A DNA stretch of 64,000 nucleotides from Spongospora subterranea f. sp. subterranea (GCA_049724395.1 JAUGWO010000139.1:1-64000), one strand, 5' to 3'. Shown: positions 1 to 12,392, numbered from the stretch's first letter. Made by a program: numbers and translations. The notes: a model not told the origin generated them from the letters alone.

Positions 1-2275
1 GTCGCTGTCGTAGCCTTTAACAACTAGTCTAGCCTTGAATTTGTTTACGAGTCCCTTCTCGTCTGATTTGACCTTGAATACCCATTTGTTTTGAATAGCG
101 TTGCGTCCGCTAGGAAGTCTGACAAGTTCCCAGGTTTTTGTTGCGTTGTAAGCTGTCAAATTCCGCTTTTGTGGCTGCTGCCCATTCCTTGCAAAACTCG
201 TTCTCTGAATCCAATGCTTCGCTGATCGACTTCGGGATCGTGACCTGAGTGGCTCGCAGAGTGTGATTGTTTCGCTGTTGCACCAGCATGGCTGCAGGTG
301 CCTTCCACCATTCCCCCGGAGCACGACGTGTTCTTGCTCCTCGAGCATTCTGGATATCAGGTTGAGCTACAGCTGGCTCATCGGATTCGCTTGCATTTGA
401 TTGGTGACAAGATGAACTCGAACTTTCGCTGGGTGTACTCAGGGATGAGGATTCGAGGTGTGATGAAAGGATGCGGTCACTGTCCTCTGGGGCGGAATCG
501 TCTGTTGATGGAATGAGGTCCATGATTGTGCGATTCAGTCTTTCGATCATCCCATTTTGCTCTGATTGATACGGAACAATTTTTCTATGCACAATGCCCA
601 GTTCTTGAAACAGCGCCTGACAGTCGTTGGAAGTATATTCGCCGCCATTGTCGCTTTGAAAGTATTTTACTGAGAAGCCCTTGTCCAAGAAAAGAGTATT
701 GACCATTCTGATGAACGTTTTGATTGCTAGAAAAGCCTCGGATTTCCTTCGAAGTAGATAAACGACGGCATACCTTGTGTGCTCATCTAGGAATGTGATG
801 TAGTATCTTGATCTAGAATGGATGCCATCAACTGGAAAAGGTCCGGAAATATCGCTGTGAACGATTTCGAGGGGTGAGCTGGTGGAGTTATTGGAAAAAC
901 GCGCTATCTTGCCTCTTGGCATCTTCCCCATCAAACAGCCATTGCAGAGCTCCGAACGTTGATTGGGTATGATGTTTTCACCGCCATTGATGCCTTGTAG
1001 GATTACGTCGAGATCGGCCTTGTTGATGTGGCCGAGGCGGTTGTGCCAAAGTTGATGCAGATTAACGCTTGTCGCAATAGATGAGGCAACGAACGGTAGA
1101 TGAGGTATGTTACGATGATCAGGGAACGGGTACAAGTTGTTGGCATCCTTCTTAACTTTGCCGACAAGTTTACCGTCGATGTTGAATATTTTGCAGTAGT
1201 CTCCCTTGAACAAAAACGATAGTCCGTCCGAAGTTGCTTGTCCAATGGAGAGAAGATTATTGGAAAGACCGGGTATGTGTAATACCGGTGAAATATCGAT
1301 GATGGTATTTCCAGTGCCTATTTTGCTGCTGCCGGTTGCAGTTGAGCAAAGACTCTCATTATTTGCCATAGTAACTGTCACGGGATCGGAATCGGGCAGA
1401 ACTTCCTGCAAGGTAGAGGATTCGGGACACATGTGCATTGAGCAGCAACAGTCAAGAAGCCATTCGTCACTGTGTTCATGAGCTGATTGTTGGGAGAGTG
1501 GAGCTACTTTTGGTCGTTGGAGGGGATAGACTGAGGCAGACTGTTTAGTGAATAAATGTTTCGGACGTAGCTCGGGATGTTGTGCCCAGCAGTGGGCATT
1601 GTCATGCGAGTTGGAGTTGTGATAGCTGCAGCGAGAATGCCGTTTGACTGAGGTAGCGCATGCTCGAGGCAGGATGGAAACTGCCGACACTTCACGAGAC
1701 CTGTGCTCGAGTTGGGCTTCAAAATTGATGAGCGACGCGGCAGTAGCGGCAAACTTGACTTCGCTGAGTGTATCCAACGTGACGGTGAATGCGTCAAAAC
1801 AAGATGGGAGGCCTGATAGTAGGCGATCAGTCATGTCTTCATCTGTCATATCCTTTCCGATAGCGCGGAGCTTTGACTGTAAAACTTGAAGGGTGGCAAT
1901 GTAAGTGGCCATCGGGGCGTCATTCTTTGTGCAGTTCCAAAACTCGGCGATGAGTCTCGGCGATGAGTCTGGTTCTGGTGGATCGTGATTTCTTGCGGTA
2001 AAGGCTTTCAAGAAGCGCCCACGCCTTGTGTGCCGTTGTTTCCTTCATTATTGCGCCGACAATCACGTCATCAATGCAGCTGCATAAAATGGACTTAGCT
2101 TTCTTGTCTTTGCGTAGTTGGTCCGGAGTCGCGTTAGCATCAGGGTCTTTCTCAACGCATAATTCCAGATCCTTTGTCGATAGATACATCACTACCTTTT
2201 GTTGCCATAGTAACAGGTCATCGGTGTCTTTGCCGGAGAACTTTTGAATCGTCTGAAAAATTTCTTTCATCGCAA
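1..2275 (-). mobile_element. Ty1/copia retrotransposon, partial, broken
   Basis: Read on the minus strand, this is a copia-type polyprotein: a gag region, then a gag-pre-integrase domain (LWHNRLGH and a C-x2-C pair) and an integrase core with the D-D-E pattern (HSDISGPF, SDNGGEY, YQSEQNGMIERLNR). The first residues of a copia-type reverse transcriptase lie next to the left edge, so the rest of the element is probably outside the window. It looks broken in a few places and should be treated as a fossil. The repeat array at 2329-2482 lies just upstream of gag and may belong to its LTR or leader. The second copia element to the right has a different sequence and the opposite orientation. Confidence 0.9.
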
Positions 2276-2328
2276 CTGAAGTTGAAGTAGAGGTGCGGAG
2301 AAGAGAAAGTGTGGGAATAACGAGAAAT

Positions 2329-2482
2329 ATACACTAAAGTGTACGTATGAACTGGTAGAAAATATACACTGAGGTGTATGTATGCAGTGGTGAAAAAGAT
2401 ACACTAAGGTGTATGTACAAGCTGGTAGAAATATACACTGAGGTGTATGTGTGCAGTGGTGAGAAGATACACTGAAGTGTAT
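2329..2482. repeat. Five-copy 34-35 bp tandem repeat with palindromic core
   Basis: The 16-bp near-palindrome ATACACTRARGTGTAY occurs at 2329, 2364, 2399, 2433 and 2467. The linkers alternate between an 'actggtagaaa' type and a 'gcagtggtgaaaa' type, so the higher-order unit is about 69 bp. The array sits directly upstream of the gag start of the minus-strand copia element, where LTR or leader sequence is expected. It could be an array of transcription-factor sites of the element; that is inference. Confidence 0.85.
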
Positions 2483-5400
2483 ACGTAGGGGCCTGATGAG
2501 GTGGCACTTCGACTGTTAATCTAAAGGAAATCGATGTCTCCGATGTGAAGGTAATAGTAGAATGAGGTTTATTACTGCGTGGTTATAGCATGTATAGGTG
2601 GGAGAATATAGGGGGGAGTGCACTAATAATCCAAATACAAAGTCCGCACAGTCACTCTTATGTTATGCATTTGCCGTGGTTGCGCCGACTGGGGGTACGC
2701 ACCTTTCTTAGAGAATGTCCGTACTGGAGGCTGGCAAGTTGTATTCAACACATACGAGTCAATCAAAAGGAACAGTCATACAAATGCTCCTACCATCGTT
2801 CTAACTCTCATTCCGATAGCGAGTGCTGGGCTCAACATCCTGAAAAACGTCTAACATATCGTCAATACAAAAAAGATGGAAAGGCCAATTCATGTTACCC
2901 ACCGATTACTACCCAAATTGCTTGTTCCGCAATTCGTAACTACACGCTGACAAACTCCTCGTGGGTGATCGACTCAGGCTGCTCTATGCATTTATGTAAT
3001 GATGATAAGATGCTCCTACATACGACAAAGACCGATTGGAGACAGGCACGCGTAACAATGGCGAATAACAGTCCCCTCACAGTCAAATCTACAGGAGTCT
3101 GCCCACTTTCAATTGGAGCCAATATCTATAATTTGAAGGTCTCATATGTTCCTGAACTTGCATATAACCTCCTGTCGGTCAGCGAACTTGCCAGCAATGG
3201 TATCACCATCTGTTTCCAGAACAATATGTGCCACATCTATGACCGCGGGAAACTGATCACCTCTGTTCGGAAGGACGCGCACAACTTGTTCATTTTAACA
3301 ACTGCTAAGCACTCGCCTAAATTCATCACATCGCTTTTGACCATTGCAGGTGAAAATCAACAGGCGTCTCAACTTTGGCATCAACGCCTAGGTCACCTGA
3401 ATACTAGAGACTTGAACAGATTGGCATCCAATGTCGAGTACGGATTGAAGCTATCAAGAGTAAAGCACTTTATCTGTGATGGATGCGATCTTGGCAAAAT
3501 GGCGAGAGGTACTACTTCAAAGTATCGCAACCATAATACCCGCAGACCATTAGAGATCATACACAGCGATATTTCAGGACCATTCCCTTCGGCAAGTATC
3601 CCCCATGCATATAAATACTTCATCAGTTTCCTAGACCAGCACACTCGCTACACAATCATCTACCCGATGCGGTCGAAAGCGGAAGTATACGCCAAAGTTC
3701 AACACTTTATCAACTTCGCCAACAATTGGTTCCATAACGAAGGATATACAGTTCAGCAATTCCAGACTGACAATGGAAGCGAGTACTTATCTTCGCAATG
3801 CCAAGAGTTCTTCTCTCAGCACGGAATTTTTCACAGAACTAGTATTCCTTACCAACCAGAGCAAAATGGTATGATCGAGCGCCTAAATAGAACACTAATG
3901 AATTGTGCAGAATCAATGCGACTCCAAGCTGGCCTCAATGAAGAATTCTGGTCCTTTGCCGTCAATACAGCCGTTCATTTGACAAATCGAAGACCACACT
4001 CAGCGCTATTCGAGCACATGACACCATACGAAGCATGGTTCGGCGAGAAACCAAAACTTGACTACCTCCGCACATTCGGTTGCATTGCTCATGTTCATGA
4101 ACCAAATCAACTCCATCGCAAGCTTCAACCAAGATTGACCAAATGCATATTTATTGGATACTTAACCAAGCAAAAAGGATATCATTTCTTCGATCCAGAG
4201 AAAAATCGCACGCTCACCGCTCGATATTCAGATGTTCACTTTAACGAAGGAAAGTTTCCTGAAAACGAACCATCAGTTGGTATCGATGATGAAACTATAT
4301 TTTTTGACGAAGACATCATCGAGGCATCAACTGCATGTTCACCAGACTCGTCTTCTCCATGTGCAGACCTTCCAATCCAATCCGGTTCAGAGCATGATCA
4401 GTTATCACAGGATATTATTCCCATGTCAGAAGCGTATATAGAATCGGAGCCCTCCACAACATCAGAGCAGCATGATCCGCTACCTAGTCAAATTCGCAAG
4501 TCAGCTCGAAGTCGTCGTATTCCTGGTGATTGGTGGCGTGTTGCAATGACCACGTCCGGCACAGGAATCCCTGAGAAAGCTAATGAGATTGCTATCCCTT
4601 TTACTCTCCCTCAGGCAATGGAGCCAAACAATCCTTTTTGGCATCAGTGGAAGAAGGCGATCGATTACGAATACGAAGGCCTAGTGAAGAATAACACTTG
4701 GGAACTCTGTCAGCTACCAGAAGGTCGTCGCGCTATCGATAATAAATGGGTGTTCAAGGTAAAATCAAAGGAGGATGGCACAGTTGATAAATTCAAGGCT
4801 CGACTTGTAGTTAAAGGTTTTTCACAGCGCCCAGGAGTTGATTACAATGAAACCTTCTCACCTGTTGCTCATCTCTCTTCAGTTCGCCTTATCTTCGCAC
4901 TCGCTGCCTCCATAAATCTGAAATTGCGTCAACTTGACGTGGTGGGCGCATTCCTCCAAGCGGACCTACATGAAGAGATATATATGAAACAGCCTACCGG
5001 TTTCTCAACTGGTGACCCTTCTCAAGTATGTCAAACAAGCTGGTCTCGAGTGGAATAACACAATCAATCAGTTTATCTGTGAAGATCTGTCCTTCGTTCG
5101 CCTCAAATCGGACCCATGCGTATATATCCGCCGGTGTGGATCATCCATCATCGCCATGGCCCTATCCACCGATGATCTTCTCATCGCCTATAGTAATGAG
5201 ATCGACCTGGATAGCATGATTCAAAAATTGTCAGATCGTTTTCCAATTACAGATCTGGGACAGCCTCGTCATCTTCTCGGCATGAGAATCCAGCAAGACG
5301 ATTTTGGAATTCACTTAGATCAGGAAGCATACATTCAAAAAATCCTTCAGCGCTTCAAGATGACCGATTGTAAGTCGGCGACAACACCAATGCAGACTGG

Positions 5401-6165
5401 GTTCTCTCTCTTACAAGAAGACGAAACTGTGGATCATGTACCTTATCGAGAATTAGTGGGAGCACTGAATTGGATCTCTACGTGTACTCGACCAGATATT
5501 TCAACAACCGTTTCAATGCTTAGTCAATTCTGTCAAAGACCATCGCAATCTCACTGGATCTCGGCAAAACGAGTGTTACGCTACTTAAAGGGGACAGCGG
5601 ATCATGGACTCTTCTACCAACTGGGACTACACCTACCGATGGGAGGATTCGTTGATAGTGATTGGGCAGGGGACGCTACAACTAGACGTTCGACCTCTGG
5701 CTATATTTTTAGATTCGCCGACTCCCTTATTTCGTGGAGAAGTGCCAAGCAACCCATCGTTACTTGCTCAACAACAGAAGCCGAGTACGTAGCACTATCC
5801 GAAGCAACACGTGAAGCCATGTGGTTACGAAGTATGATGAAAGAGCTCGGATTCGAATGCACTGCGTCAACAATGATCCACGAAGATAATCAAGGCTGTA
5901 TTGCTATCTCCAAAAATCATCGTACTGACAAACGAACGAAACACATCGACGTCCGGTACCATTACGTTCGTGATCAAATTCAGGTCGGAAATATCGTAGT
6001 TAAGTATTGTCCAACCGAACACATGATTGCGGATGTTATGACCAAGTCATTACCTGCTCCCAAGTTCGTGTTCTGTCGCGAAGGTATGGGAGTCCTCCCT
6101 ACACTTGACGGGATGAGGGGGGCTGTTACGACACGACACATCCCGCCTATTGTGGACTTACCGCA

Positions 6166-6300
6166 GCCTCCAGTAACATTATCGGCGCGGCCTCTGGTAA
6201 CATCATCGGTGCGGCCTCCAGCGGTGCGGCCTCCAGTAACATCATCGGCGTGGCCTCCGGTAACATCATCGGTGCCGCCTCCAGCGGCGAGGCTGCGACC
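6166..6300 (+). repeat. 24-bp GC-rich tandem repeat inside the LTR candidate
   Basis: Units beginning GCCTCCAGTAACATCATCGG recur at about 6166, 6190, 6214 (a short 15-bp unit), 6229, 6253 and 6277. They are GC-rich compared with the AT-rich flanks and lie inside the presumed U3 part of the copia 3' LTR. Confidence 0.75.
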
Positions 6301-6332
6301 TCCTATACATTAGAGATCTTCTAGAGGACCTA

Positions 6333-6391
6333 TGCTCATCCCAACTGTGGAAACATAACTAATTAGTTATGTTTCGCAGCGGGGATGAGCA
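6333..6391. repeat. Hairpin with a perfect 26-bp palindrome
   Basis: Positions 6350-6375 form an uninterrupted palindrome (GAAACATAACTAA and its complement). It is flanked by outer complementary arms TGCTCATCCC (6333-6342) and GGGATGAGCA (6382-6391). The whole unit can fold into a long cruciform or RNA hairpin. It lies in the presumed LTR, just downstream of the 24-bp repeats. Confidence 0.85.
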
Positions 6392-6475
6392 CAGGGAAAT
6401 GTTACTAATTCAACATGGATCTAATGTTACAATCATATTTCCTGAGCTTCATTCACCCTAATAAATTCATTCTGA

Positions 6476-7844
6476 TATTCATCGGTTTACATCAGGGTCA
6501 AACGTCTGAAAAAAGACGTTGTCATTAACTGTCAAGGTTGGCTTCGATCTCAAAGGCACGATTTGATCTCAGCGCTATCATTCTCAAAATGGGTTCAGGA
6601 GTCACTTCATTTACAACTGGGGTTGCCGCGCCCAATCATTATCTCTGAACGAATTGCTTCGAGATGGATGCATGTTCTTGGACTAAAATATGGGGGTTAC
6701 CAGAAGGGGTTGTATCAAGATGGCCACGAAAGGGCAGACGTTGTGTCATATCGAGAAGATTTTCTACGACGCATGAGGCAATACGATGAACGAATGATCA
6801 AGTTCGATGGGGACGATATGGAAGGTGAAATATTACCTGACATTCCAGACGGAGTTAAGCAACTGGTTCTTGTGACTCACGATGAATCTTGTTTCAGTTC
6901 TCATGATGGAACAAAACACATCTGGATGGATGAAAATCATTTACCCATACGTCCCAAAGGGGAAGGGAAGAGTTTGATGGTATCGGAATTCTTATGTCAA
7001 TGCCATGGTGCAATGAGATTATCACCGCACCGCAATACCGTGCAATCGTAACCATTGCATCCTCTAATATGAGTCAGCAACCGTAACCATAATCGAGCCT
7101 GGGAAGAACGCCGACAGGTGTGATTGGACCAATGCTGATTTGGAACCAGATTCAAAAGAAAGTCATTCCAAGTGCGAGCGATTTTCAAGATTCTGCACCC
7201 CGAATCGCACGCGTTATTCCTGTTCGATAATTCTCAAAACCATCGGTCTCTACCTCCGAATGCCTTGAATGCGCGCGTGCTCAATCTTAGTGATGGTGGA
7301 GTCAAGACAAGACCCCAGCGAGATGGTTGGTTTGTTGATGGCTCTGGTGCCAAAATAATTCTAAAGATGCAGACCGAAGCAGGTATCCAAAAAGGGGTCC
7401 GCTCAATTTTGAAAGAACATAGCTTATGGGATAACACTATGTCTCTAAAAGGATCTCGTGAAATTCTGCAGTCTCAACCTGATTTTCAACAACAGAAGCA
7501 ATGGTTGAATGAGGTCGTTGAGTGTCACGATGGATTTATTGTTGATTTCTATCCTAAGTTCCATTGTGAATTCAACTTCATAGAAATGTATTGGGCCGCG
7601 TGTAAGAGCTACACACGAAGAAACTGTACTTATTCCTTCAAGGACTTGAAATGCGTTGTTCCCCTGGCACTTCAGGCAGTGACCCCAGATTCGTCGGTTT
7701 GCCCGCAAATGCTTCAGATACATGGACGTCTATCGCGTTAATGGTTCCGATGGCAACAGACTGACCATGCGCCAAGTAGAGTATGCTGTCAAAGTTTATA
7801 AGCGTCATAGAAGCTTGCCAGTTCGCATAATAAACGATCTTTGA
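6476..7844 (+). mobile_element. DDE DNA transposon (IS630/Tc1-like), broken transposase
   Basis: The translation matches a DDE endonuclease family that is common in fungi and protists. The N-terminal half carries RWMHVLGLKYGGYQKGLY. The acidic triad can be seen as VTHDESCF (first D), LFLFDNSQNH (second D) and CEFNFIEMYW (E), with the DNxxxH...NxIExxW pattern of the IS630/Tc1 group. The coding region changes frame twice: between about 7030 and 7170, after the RPKGEGKSLMVSEFL segment, and again near 7695. In the last frame it runs on as FARKCFRYMDVYRVNGSD to a stop at 7842-7844. It is therefore not active as it stands. The left end touches the copia LTR, and no clear terminal inverted repeats were found. 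The closest named superfamily is uncertain. Confidence 0.85.
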
Positions 7845-7965
7845 TTTGGGGAAAACAGGTGCAGTTGCACTTATATTTTGCGCCGTTGCGCATATTTTAT
7901 CTGCGTACGCACTTTCTGATTTCCAATTTGAAATGACTGTGGTGTTAAGATGTCCGGTACTGTAT

Positions 7966-8030
7966 GCGACAATTAATTCGGGACAAACAAAAAGTGCGTA
8001 AGCGACAGTTATTATGGGACAGAGGGAGTA
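7966..8030 (-). repeat. Stowaway/mariner-like terminal repeat
   Basis: The complement of 8002-8030 reads TACTCCCTCTGTCCCATAAT and onward. This resembles the terminal repeat of plant-type mariner elements and Stowaway MITEs, including the TA target. A diverged second copy (GCGACAATTAATTCGGGACA) lies at 7966-7985, so this looks like a subterminal plus terminal repeat pair. No matching left end was found, so it may be the surviving right end of a MITE or of the preceding transposon. Confidence 0.5.
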
Positions 8031-8224
8031 AATCGCTACTTCTTCCTAACATCCTGGTCAACAGCTCTGGTCTATTACACGAACACCACCTGAAGATTAA
8101 GAGTCCCAGCTCTACCAAGTTGCGCGACAGAGCTCATCGACACAGAACGGTGGCCAGAGTAAAGCCAACGCAAGAGACACCACCACCATGACCGCCACAG
8201 CAGAGACGAGGTCAAAAATATCGC

Positions 8225-8530
8225 CGACGGCAACAGCCCGCCAGAGCGACGATGGGAGTCGACAAGATCGATAACAATTCACCCGTTGAGGAAGGACGTG
8301 GACAGCACCAAATATAAAGGCGGCCTAAATCTGATCCCAGAGTTTGACGGCACAAACTGGGACACTTTCAAACGGAAGGTTGAGACCCAACTCATCCGAA
8401 TGGACATAGACTCGTATTTGCACCACGAGCCTAACGCTGAATCTTCAACAGAGCGACGCAACGATCGCGCAGCGTTAGCCGAAATCAGCATGCGCCTGGC
8501 ACAGGTGCAGTATAAGCAGGTCTAGCTATT
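8225..8530 (+). mobile_element. LTR-retrotransposon gag fragment (fossil)
   Basis: A short translated stretch with FDGTNWDTFKRKVETQL resembles the N-terminal part of a copia-type gag (a 'FDGTNxxxWK' start). It is an isolated remnant with no pol region attached, and sits between the transposon end at 8030 and the inverted repeat pair that begins at 8555. Confidence 0.55.
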
Positions 8531-8554
8531 GTGCAACAACAGCACAACTATGGC

Positions 8555-9425
8555 TGAGCCAAGACGCAAGTCCTCCTTCTGTGCAACGCTTCGCAAGAAT
8601 TTTTTCGGAATCAATGGCTGCAAGGAAGATTTTCGAGCGAGAGGGGAAGGTCCGCTACCAACAATCCTAATAAAGGATTTAATGCTCGGATCAAGGAGGT
8701 AAAAAAGTCATCAAGCTGACAGTATGAGCTTCTATAAAGGATTGCAGGCTTTGAGCAGACGTCGAATGCACATCCCCATCCTACTGGAAGAGATCGGGCT
8801 GTTGATTTAAGCTGAGAGTGACAATAAAGGAACCTTTCATCGGGCTCTTGTGGCATCAGAGAGTTTGATAAGACGTTTCAACAAACTTAGGTCTAATCAT
8901 CTCCTATATTCTCGCGTGATAAAAATGAGCAATAAATGCTGGTGTCTCAGTTAGAACAACCGGTTTTTAGATGAGCGAGATGGGCCTGACGAAGCTGAGT
9001 TCACTGGTGTCTTCAAACTGACGGACAGCAGAAACGTTCTCAGAATGGAACGCCTAGGGATGCCCAACGATGGTTGGGCAGCAGCCTTTGATTTATACGA
9101 ATGCCAATGCCAATATTTCTCGAGCCAGATGAAACGTTCGATTATTGTCACTCTCGGCTTGAATCAACAGCCCGATCTCTTCCAGTAGGGCGGGATGTGC
9201 ATTCGACGTCTGCCCAAAGCCTTTTTATAAAAGTCAGCCTGATGACGTTTTACCTCGTTAATCCGAGCATTAAATTCTTCATTAGGATTGTTGGTAACGA
9301 CCTTCCCCTCTCGGTGTAATAAATAGCCCATCGCAAAAAATTTTCTTGCAGCCATTAATTCCGAAAATATTCGGCGAAGCGTTGCACAGCAGGAGGACTT
9401 GCATCTTGGCTCCATCTCGCAATTA
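8555..9425. repeat. Inverted repeat pair (~300-bp arms), unknown element
   Basis: The sequence at 8555-8870 reappears, complemented and diverged, at 9090-9425. Shared landmarks are GCAAGTCCTCCTTCTGTGCA / GCAAGTCCTCCTGCTGTGCA, CCAACAATCCTAAT and CATCCC...CTACTGGAAG. The minus-strand arm has the longer open frame (about 83 codons, with ARKFFAMGYLLHREGKV). I do not recognise the protein. The arms differ at many positions, so the duplication is not recent. Confidence 0.75.
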
Positions 9426-9449
9426 TCACACCAGATTTTTCAGCAAATT

Positions 9450-10120
9450 CTAATGCGCTTCGAGAGAGATGCAATGAGTATATGTCATGAGAAATGAATA
9501 CCGTCGCGAAGGTCTCAACACCGCACAAATTCTATCTCCAGCGAGAATGTTGACAACTTTTGAAAAAGACACATTTTCGAGTACGTGAAAGAAACACATC
9601 AGGTATGAGCACTGATTGAAAATCCTCATTGTTGCATTGAATTGGGCCATATCAGCGTCCCCCCATGATACCGGTTAAGGGTGGTTCATACATTCTATTA
9701 AGGTCTAATGGCGACGCGCTGCCGGCTCCGAGCCAGCTGAAAATGGTCCAGCTTAATTCAGCACTCACGTATTTGGTCGACAAAATCATGTCGCACAAGG
9801 GACCGCGGTATCTCGTCTGATGTCGGTGGATCCACGGCATTCGGACTTTTTTGATTGAAAAATCAACAATGCCGTATGATTTATAAGCTCCATTGTCCTC
9901 GTGTTTGGCCAGGAGAGCGATGTTAAGTTTTTGTGTCCACAGTTCTTCAAAGGCATCTTCAAACCACGACATTATGTCCTTCAGTCAATTTTATATTTTC
10001 CTCCGGCCCCGGATCACCTCGTATTTCCCATGAAACATGTCCGAAAGCCTGTTCAACCGGCTTGTTTGCAATCAAATCACAAATTTGAAGTAAATTTCCG
10101 GCGGAATGACTCCTAAAGTA
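9450..10120 (-). mobile_element. Degenerate transposase-like remnant
   Basis: Minus-strand open stretches include MCFFHVLENV preceded by AQFNATMRIF. This recalls the 'xLMCxFHVxxNV' block of MULE-type transposases. Other open pieces at 9652-9972 and 10072-10347 have no recognisable domain. The assignment rests on one short motif. No complete frame exists. Confidence 0.3.
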
Positions 10121-10502
10121 ATATCGAGTTCATCAGCCTTGCTTGTAACTTGCTCGCAAAAAAGTGGCCTGTTGCTGCATCCCAGATCAACCCTAGTTTT
10201 GCGTTCTGGATAGCAAAAGCGCAGCCATTGAAGATAACGGCAACATCCCTGCTTATCCGTCCAATGTTTGGGATGAAAAGTGACCCTGCTGGTTCCATCC
10301 CAATGAGAATATCGCCTAGACAGTGTACCATCACGAGTTCCGGTCATTGCGATTTACGGCACCATCATTCGTGGCTCAAACATTTCGCATCCGACCATTA
10401 CAGTACATGCTTGCTTATCGACCTCTTCTCGATTCGATCCAACTCGAGCCACGTTAGTCGGTGCGATCAGATGCGATTCCGTTTGGATAAAATTGCAAAA
10501 AC

Positions 10503-11456
10503 ATCTCATCCGCATTCATCAATCGCTTTACTTTAGGTCAAGACAATGATTGACGAATCCGGGCGGTAGACTCGATACAAACGTGAAACCAGTTAACCAA
10601 CCCCGTTTGAGAAATAGGTTCTTTTCGGATCGAGAATCGATGTCGCAACAGCATTCTGGTGAGCCAATGCGAAAACGCTGGGGTGCTACTACCAAACCTG
10701 ATCCAACTATACCATCAGCCGCTCCCCAACTTCAAGAACTTAAACAAAAAAAACCATCTTCAGCTCAAATTCTGTCTGCCGAAGTGGGATATCAGAAGAT
10801 CATACGCTGTTGATCTGCTTAGTGGATTGCCGGGCTTCCATCGCTTCACGACATGCTCGATGATAAATGTTTCCTGTTCTTGATATTTCACCTTCCAACA
10901 GTTTTCGTATTCTTTCGAAGATGGATAATGTTTTCAGAAATAACTGCCACCTTCCTATGCATATGACGGCTCCCAGACGGGACTGTTGAAAATAGGAGTA
11001 CACTTTATCTGAATTCTTAACATGGTATTAGAGTCAACACATATTGCTGCATGGATCAACAGAGTTGTAGATTGTTCGATAAAACCCAGCCGTTTGCTGA
11101 ACGCACGCATCGATTGCTGAACAGTTTTTAACAGTTCTTTCATCAGCCAGAGATGCAGCTGACGTCGGAGTGCTTCAATTACGATTTCATGAAATATGCT
11201 GGTTTGTGAAGGCATAGAATTCGTAGGCATCTTAGGCTGCAGGGCTTGCAAATGGAGCTGAGGGAACATCTCACGGCGTACTAACCGAGCAACGCCTTCA
11301 GCATTGGCCTGACCTTTACGCCGTTTCTCTTGAGCATGTACCCATTTCTGATTATTGGGATGCAACAAGAGGAAACGCGTCATTGAAGAATCAAGTCTAC
11401 CGCTCTGATTCGTCAATCAATGTCTTCAGCTAAAGTAATGCGATTGATCAATGCGG
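10503..11456. repeat. Inverted repeat pair, 10503-10580 against 11388-11456
   Basis: The left arm contains TCAATCGCTTTACTTTAG and CCGGGCGGTAGACTCGAT. The complement of the right arm contains TCAATCGCATTACTTTAG and CAGAGCGGTAGACTTGAT. Both arms would encode MTN-x-x-GRLD, facing each other. The right-arm frame (minus strand, 10955-11416) runs 153 codons with basic, coiled-coil-like content and is not recognised. Confidence 0.7.
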
Positions 11457-11855
11457 ATGGCAGTTGAACAATGATAATTGTGATTTTTTTGTTAACCAAA
11501 AATCCGCCTACCGTACTTCACAAAAATAAATGTTTAACAAAAAATAATCACAATATCTTCAAAACTAAGCACAATTCTCAACGTTTCTGTGATTTTCTTC
11601 ATCACAAAAGGACCACAATTAGCAAATTGAGACAAAATAAAAAATCCCTTCAGTGAGAAATTCGAAATTCCCCGGTTTGCCTTCCTTTTGGGTGATTGGT
11701 GATATTGTCAAAATGAAGCGATCGCTGATATCAAATCCAGTTAACCAGCGATGGATTGACGCTCAAGAAAAGCGTCGTCAAAGCCAAGCAAATGTTGAAA
11801 ATTTTCGGACGCATGGTTCGTCGTGAGATGTTTCCGGAGCTGCATTTACATTCCA
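11225..11855. repeat. Inverted repeat pair, 11225-11350 (-) against 11740-11855 (+)
   Basis: The minus-strand peptide NQKWVHAQEKRRKGQANAEG is echoed on the plus strand by NQRWIDAQEKRRQSQANVEN, followed in both by an (R)REMFPxLHL block. DNA similarity is clear over about 110 bp. The product is unknown. This pair overlaps the preceding one, so the same unknown element seems to be present in several rearranged copies between 10.5 and 12.2 kb. Confidence 0.7.
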
Positions 11856-12298
11856 ACAAGCATCTGAAACAATCCTTCAAGAAACGGTATGTTTTCTGGA
11901 AAATGAAATCAGATCCTGGTCCTGGCGGTAAGTATAAGCGGGACAGGACAAAGTGTTGGTTGATTGGAGGAGGCTTTTTGCTTCTTTCGGGCAAGATCAC
12001 CGATCCGAGGATCAATCGGCGTTCGTGGATTATTTGGCCAGGCATGAGGAGAATGGGGTATATACAGCGTTGTTGGAAAGTCAACAATCTTTGAAACTTG
12101 AACGACAAGCATCGTTAACTCTATTTCGCAGCTGCAGAATAATAGACACTTGATTGTTTGAGATAACGCATTGCAAACAATACTTCCAAACCTCATTCAA
12201 GGTCCAACTCGACCTTTGTACGGAGTGTAACTTTCATGGTTGCGCAGCAAAATGACTGTACAGACTGGACATGGACAACAACTGCGTAGACCTTGATC

Positions 12299-12392
12299 CA
12301 TCAGTGTATCTATGCCGACTTGCGCTATTTTGCGAAAGTGAATTCAAAACTTAACATAACGTTCACAAAATAAGGCAATTTTTGGCCACTTT
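12299..12392 (+). repeat. Dispersed repeat, copy 1 (partner at 21515-21612)
   Basis: The segment from TCAGTGTATCTATGCCGACT to TTTTTGGCCACTTT is repeated in inverse orientation 9 kb away. The two copies share AAAGTGAATxCAAAACTTxACA and TTCACAAAA and differ at scattered sites. This suggests the end of an unidentified mobile element. Confidence 0.75.

Larger units (their letters stand above)
2766..6491 (+). mobile_element. Ty1/copia retrotransposon, broken, with 3' LTR candidate
   Basis: Plus-strand copia element. In order it has a gag tail with the CSYHRSNSH...CWAQHP knuckle shared with the first element, a gag-pre-integrase domain (LWHQRLGH), an integrase core (HSDISGPF, TDNGSEY, QPEQNGMIERLNR), a copia-type reverse transcriptase (NKWVFKVK, ARLVVKGFSQ, QLDVVGAFL, then a degenerate YxDD-like STDDLL), and RNase H ending near 6100. 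A purine-rich tract near 6112-6122 is followed by TGTTACGACAC, a typical copia LTR start, at 6124. The LTR end is uncertain, perhaps at TTTACA near 6490. No matching 5' LTR was recognised. The element looks broken but has few breaks, which suggests it is not very old. Confidence 0.9.

Noticed and set aside
2650-2765. A peptide ending FNTYESIKRN resembling the end of a mitochondrial carrier repeat, next to the copia element.
   Set aside because: Too short (about 35 residues) and without the carrier signature PX[D/E]XX[K/R]; it could be chance.
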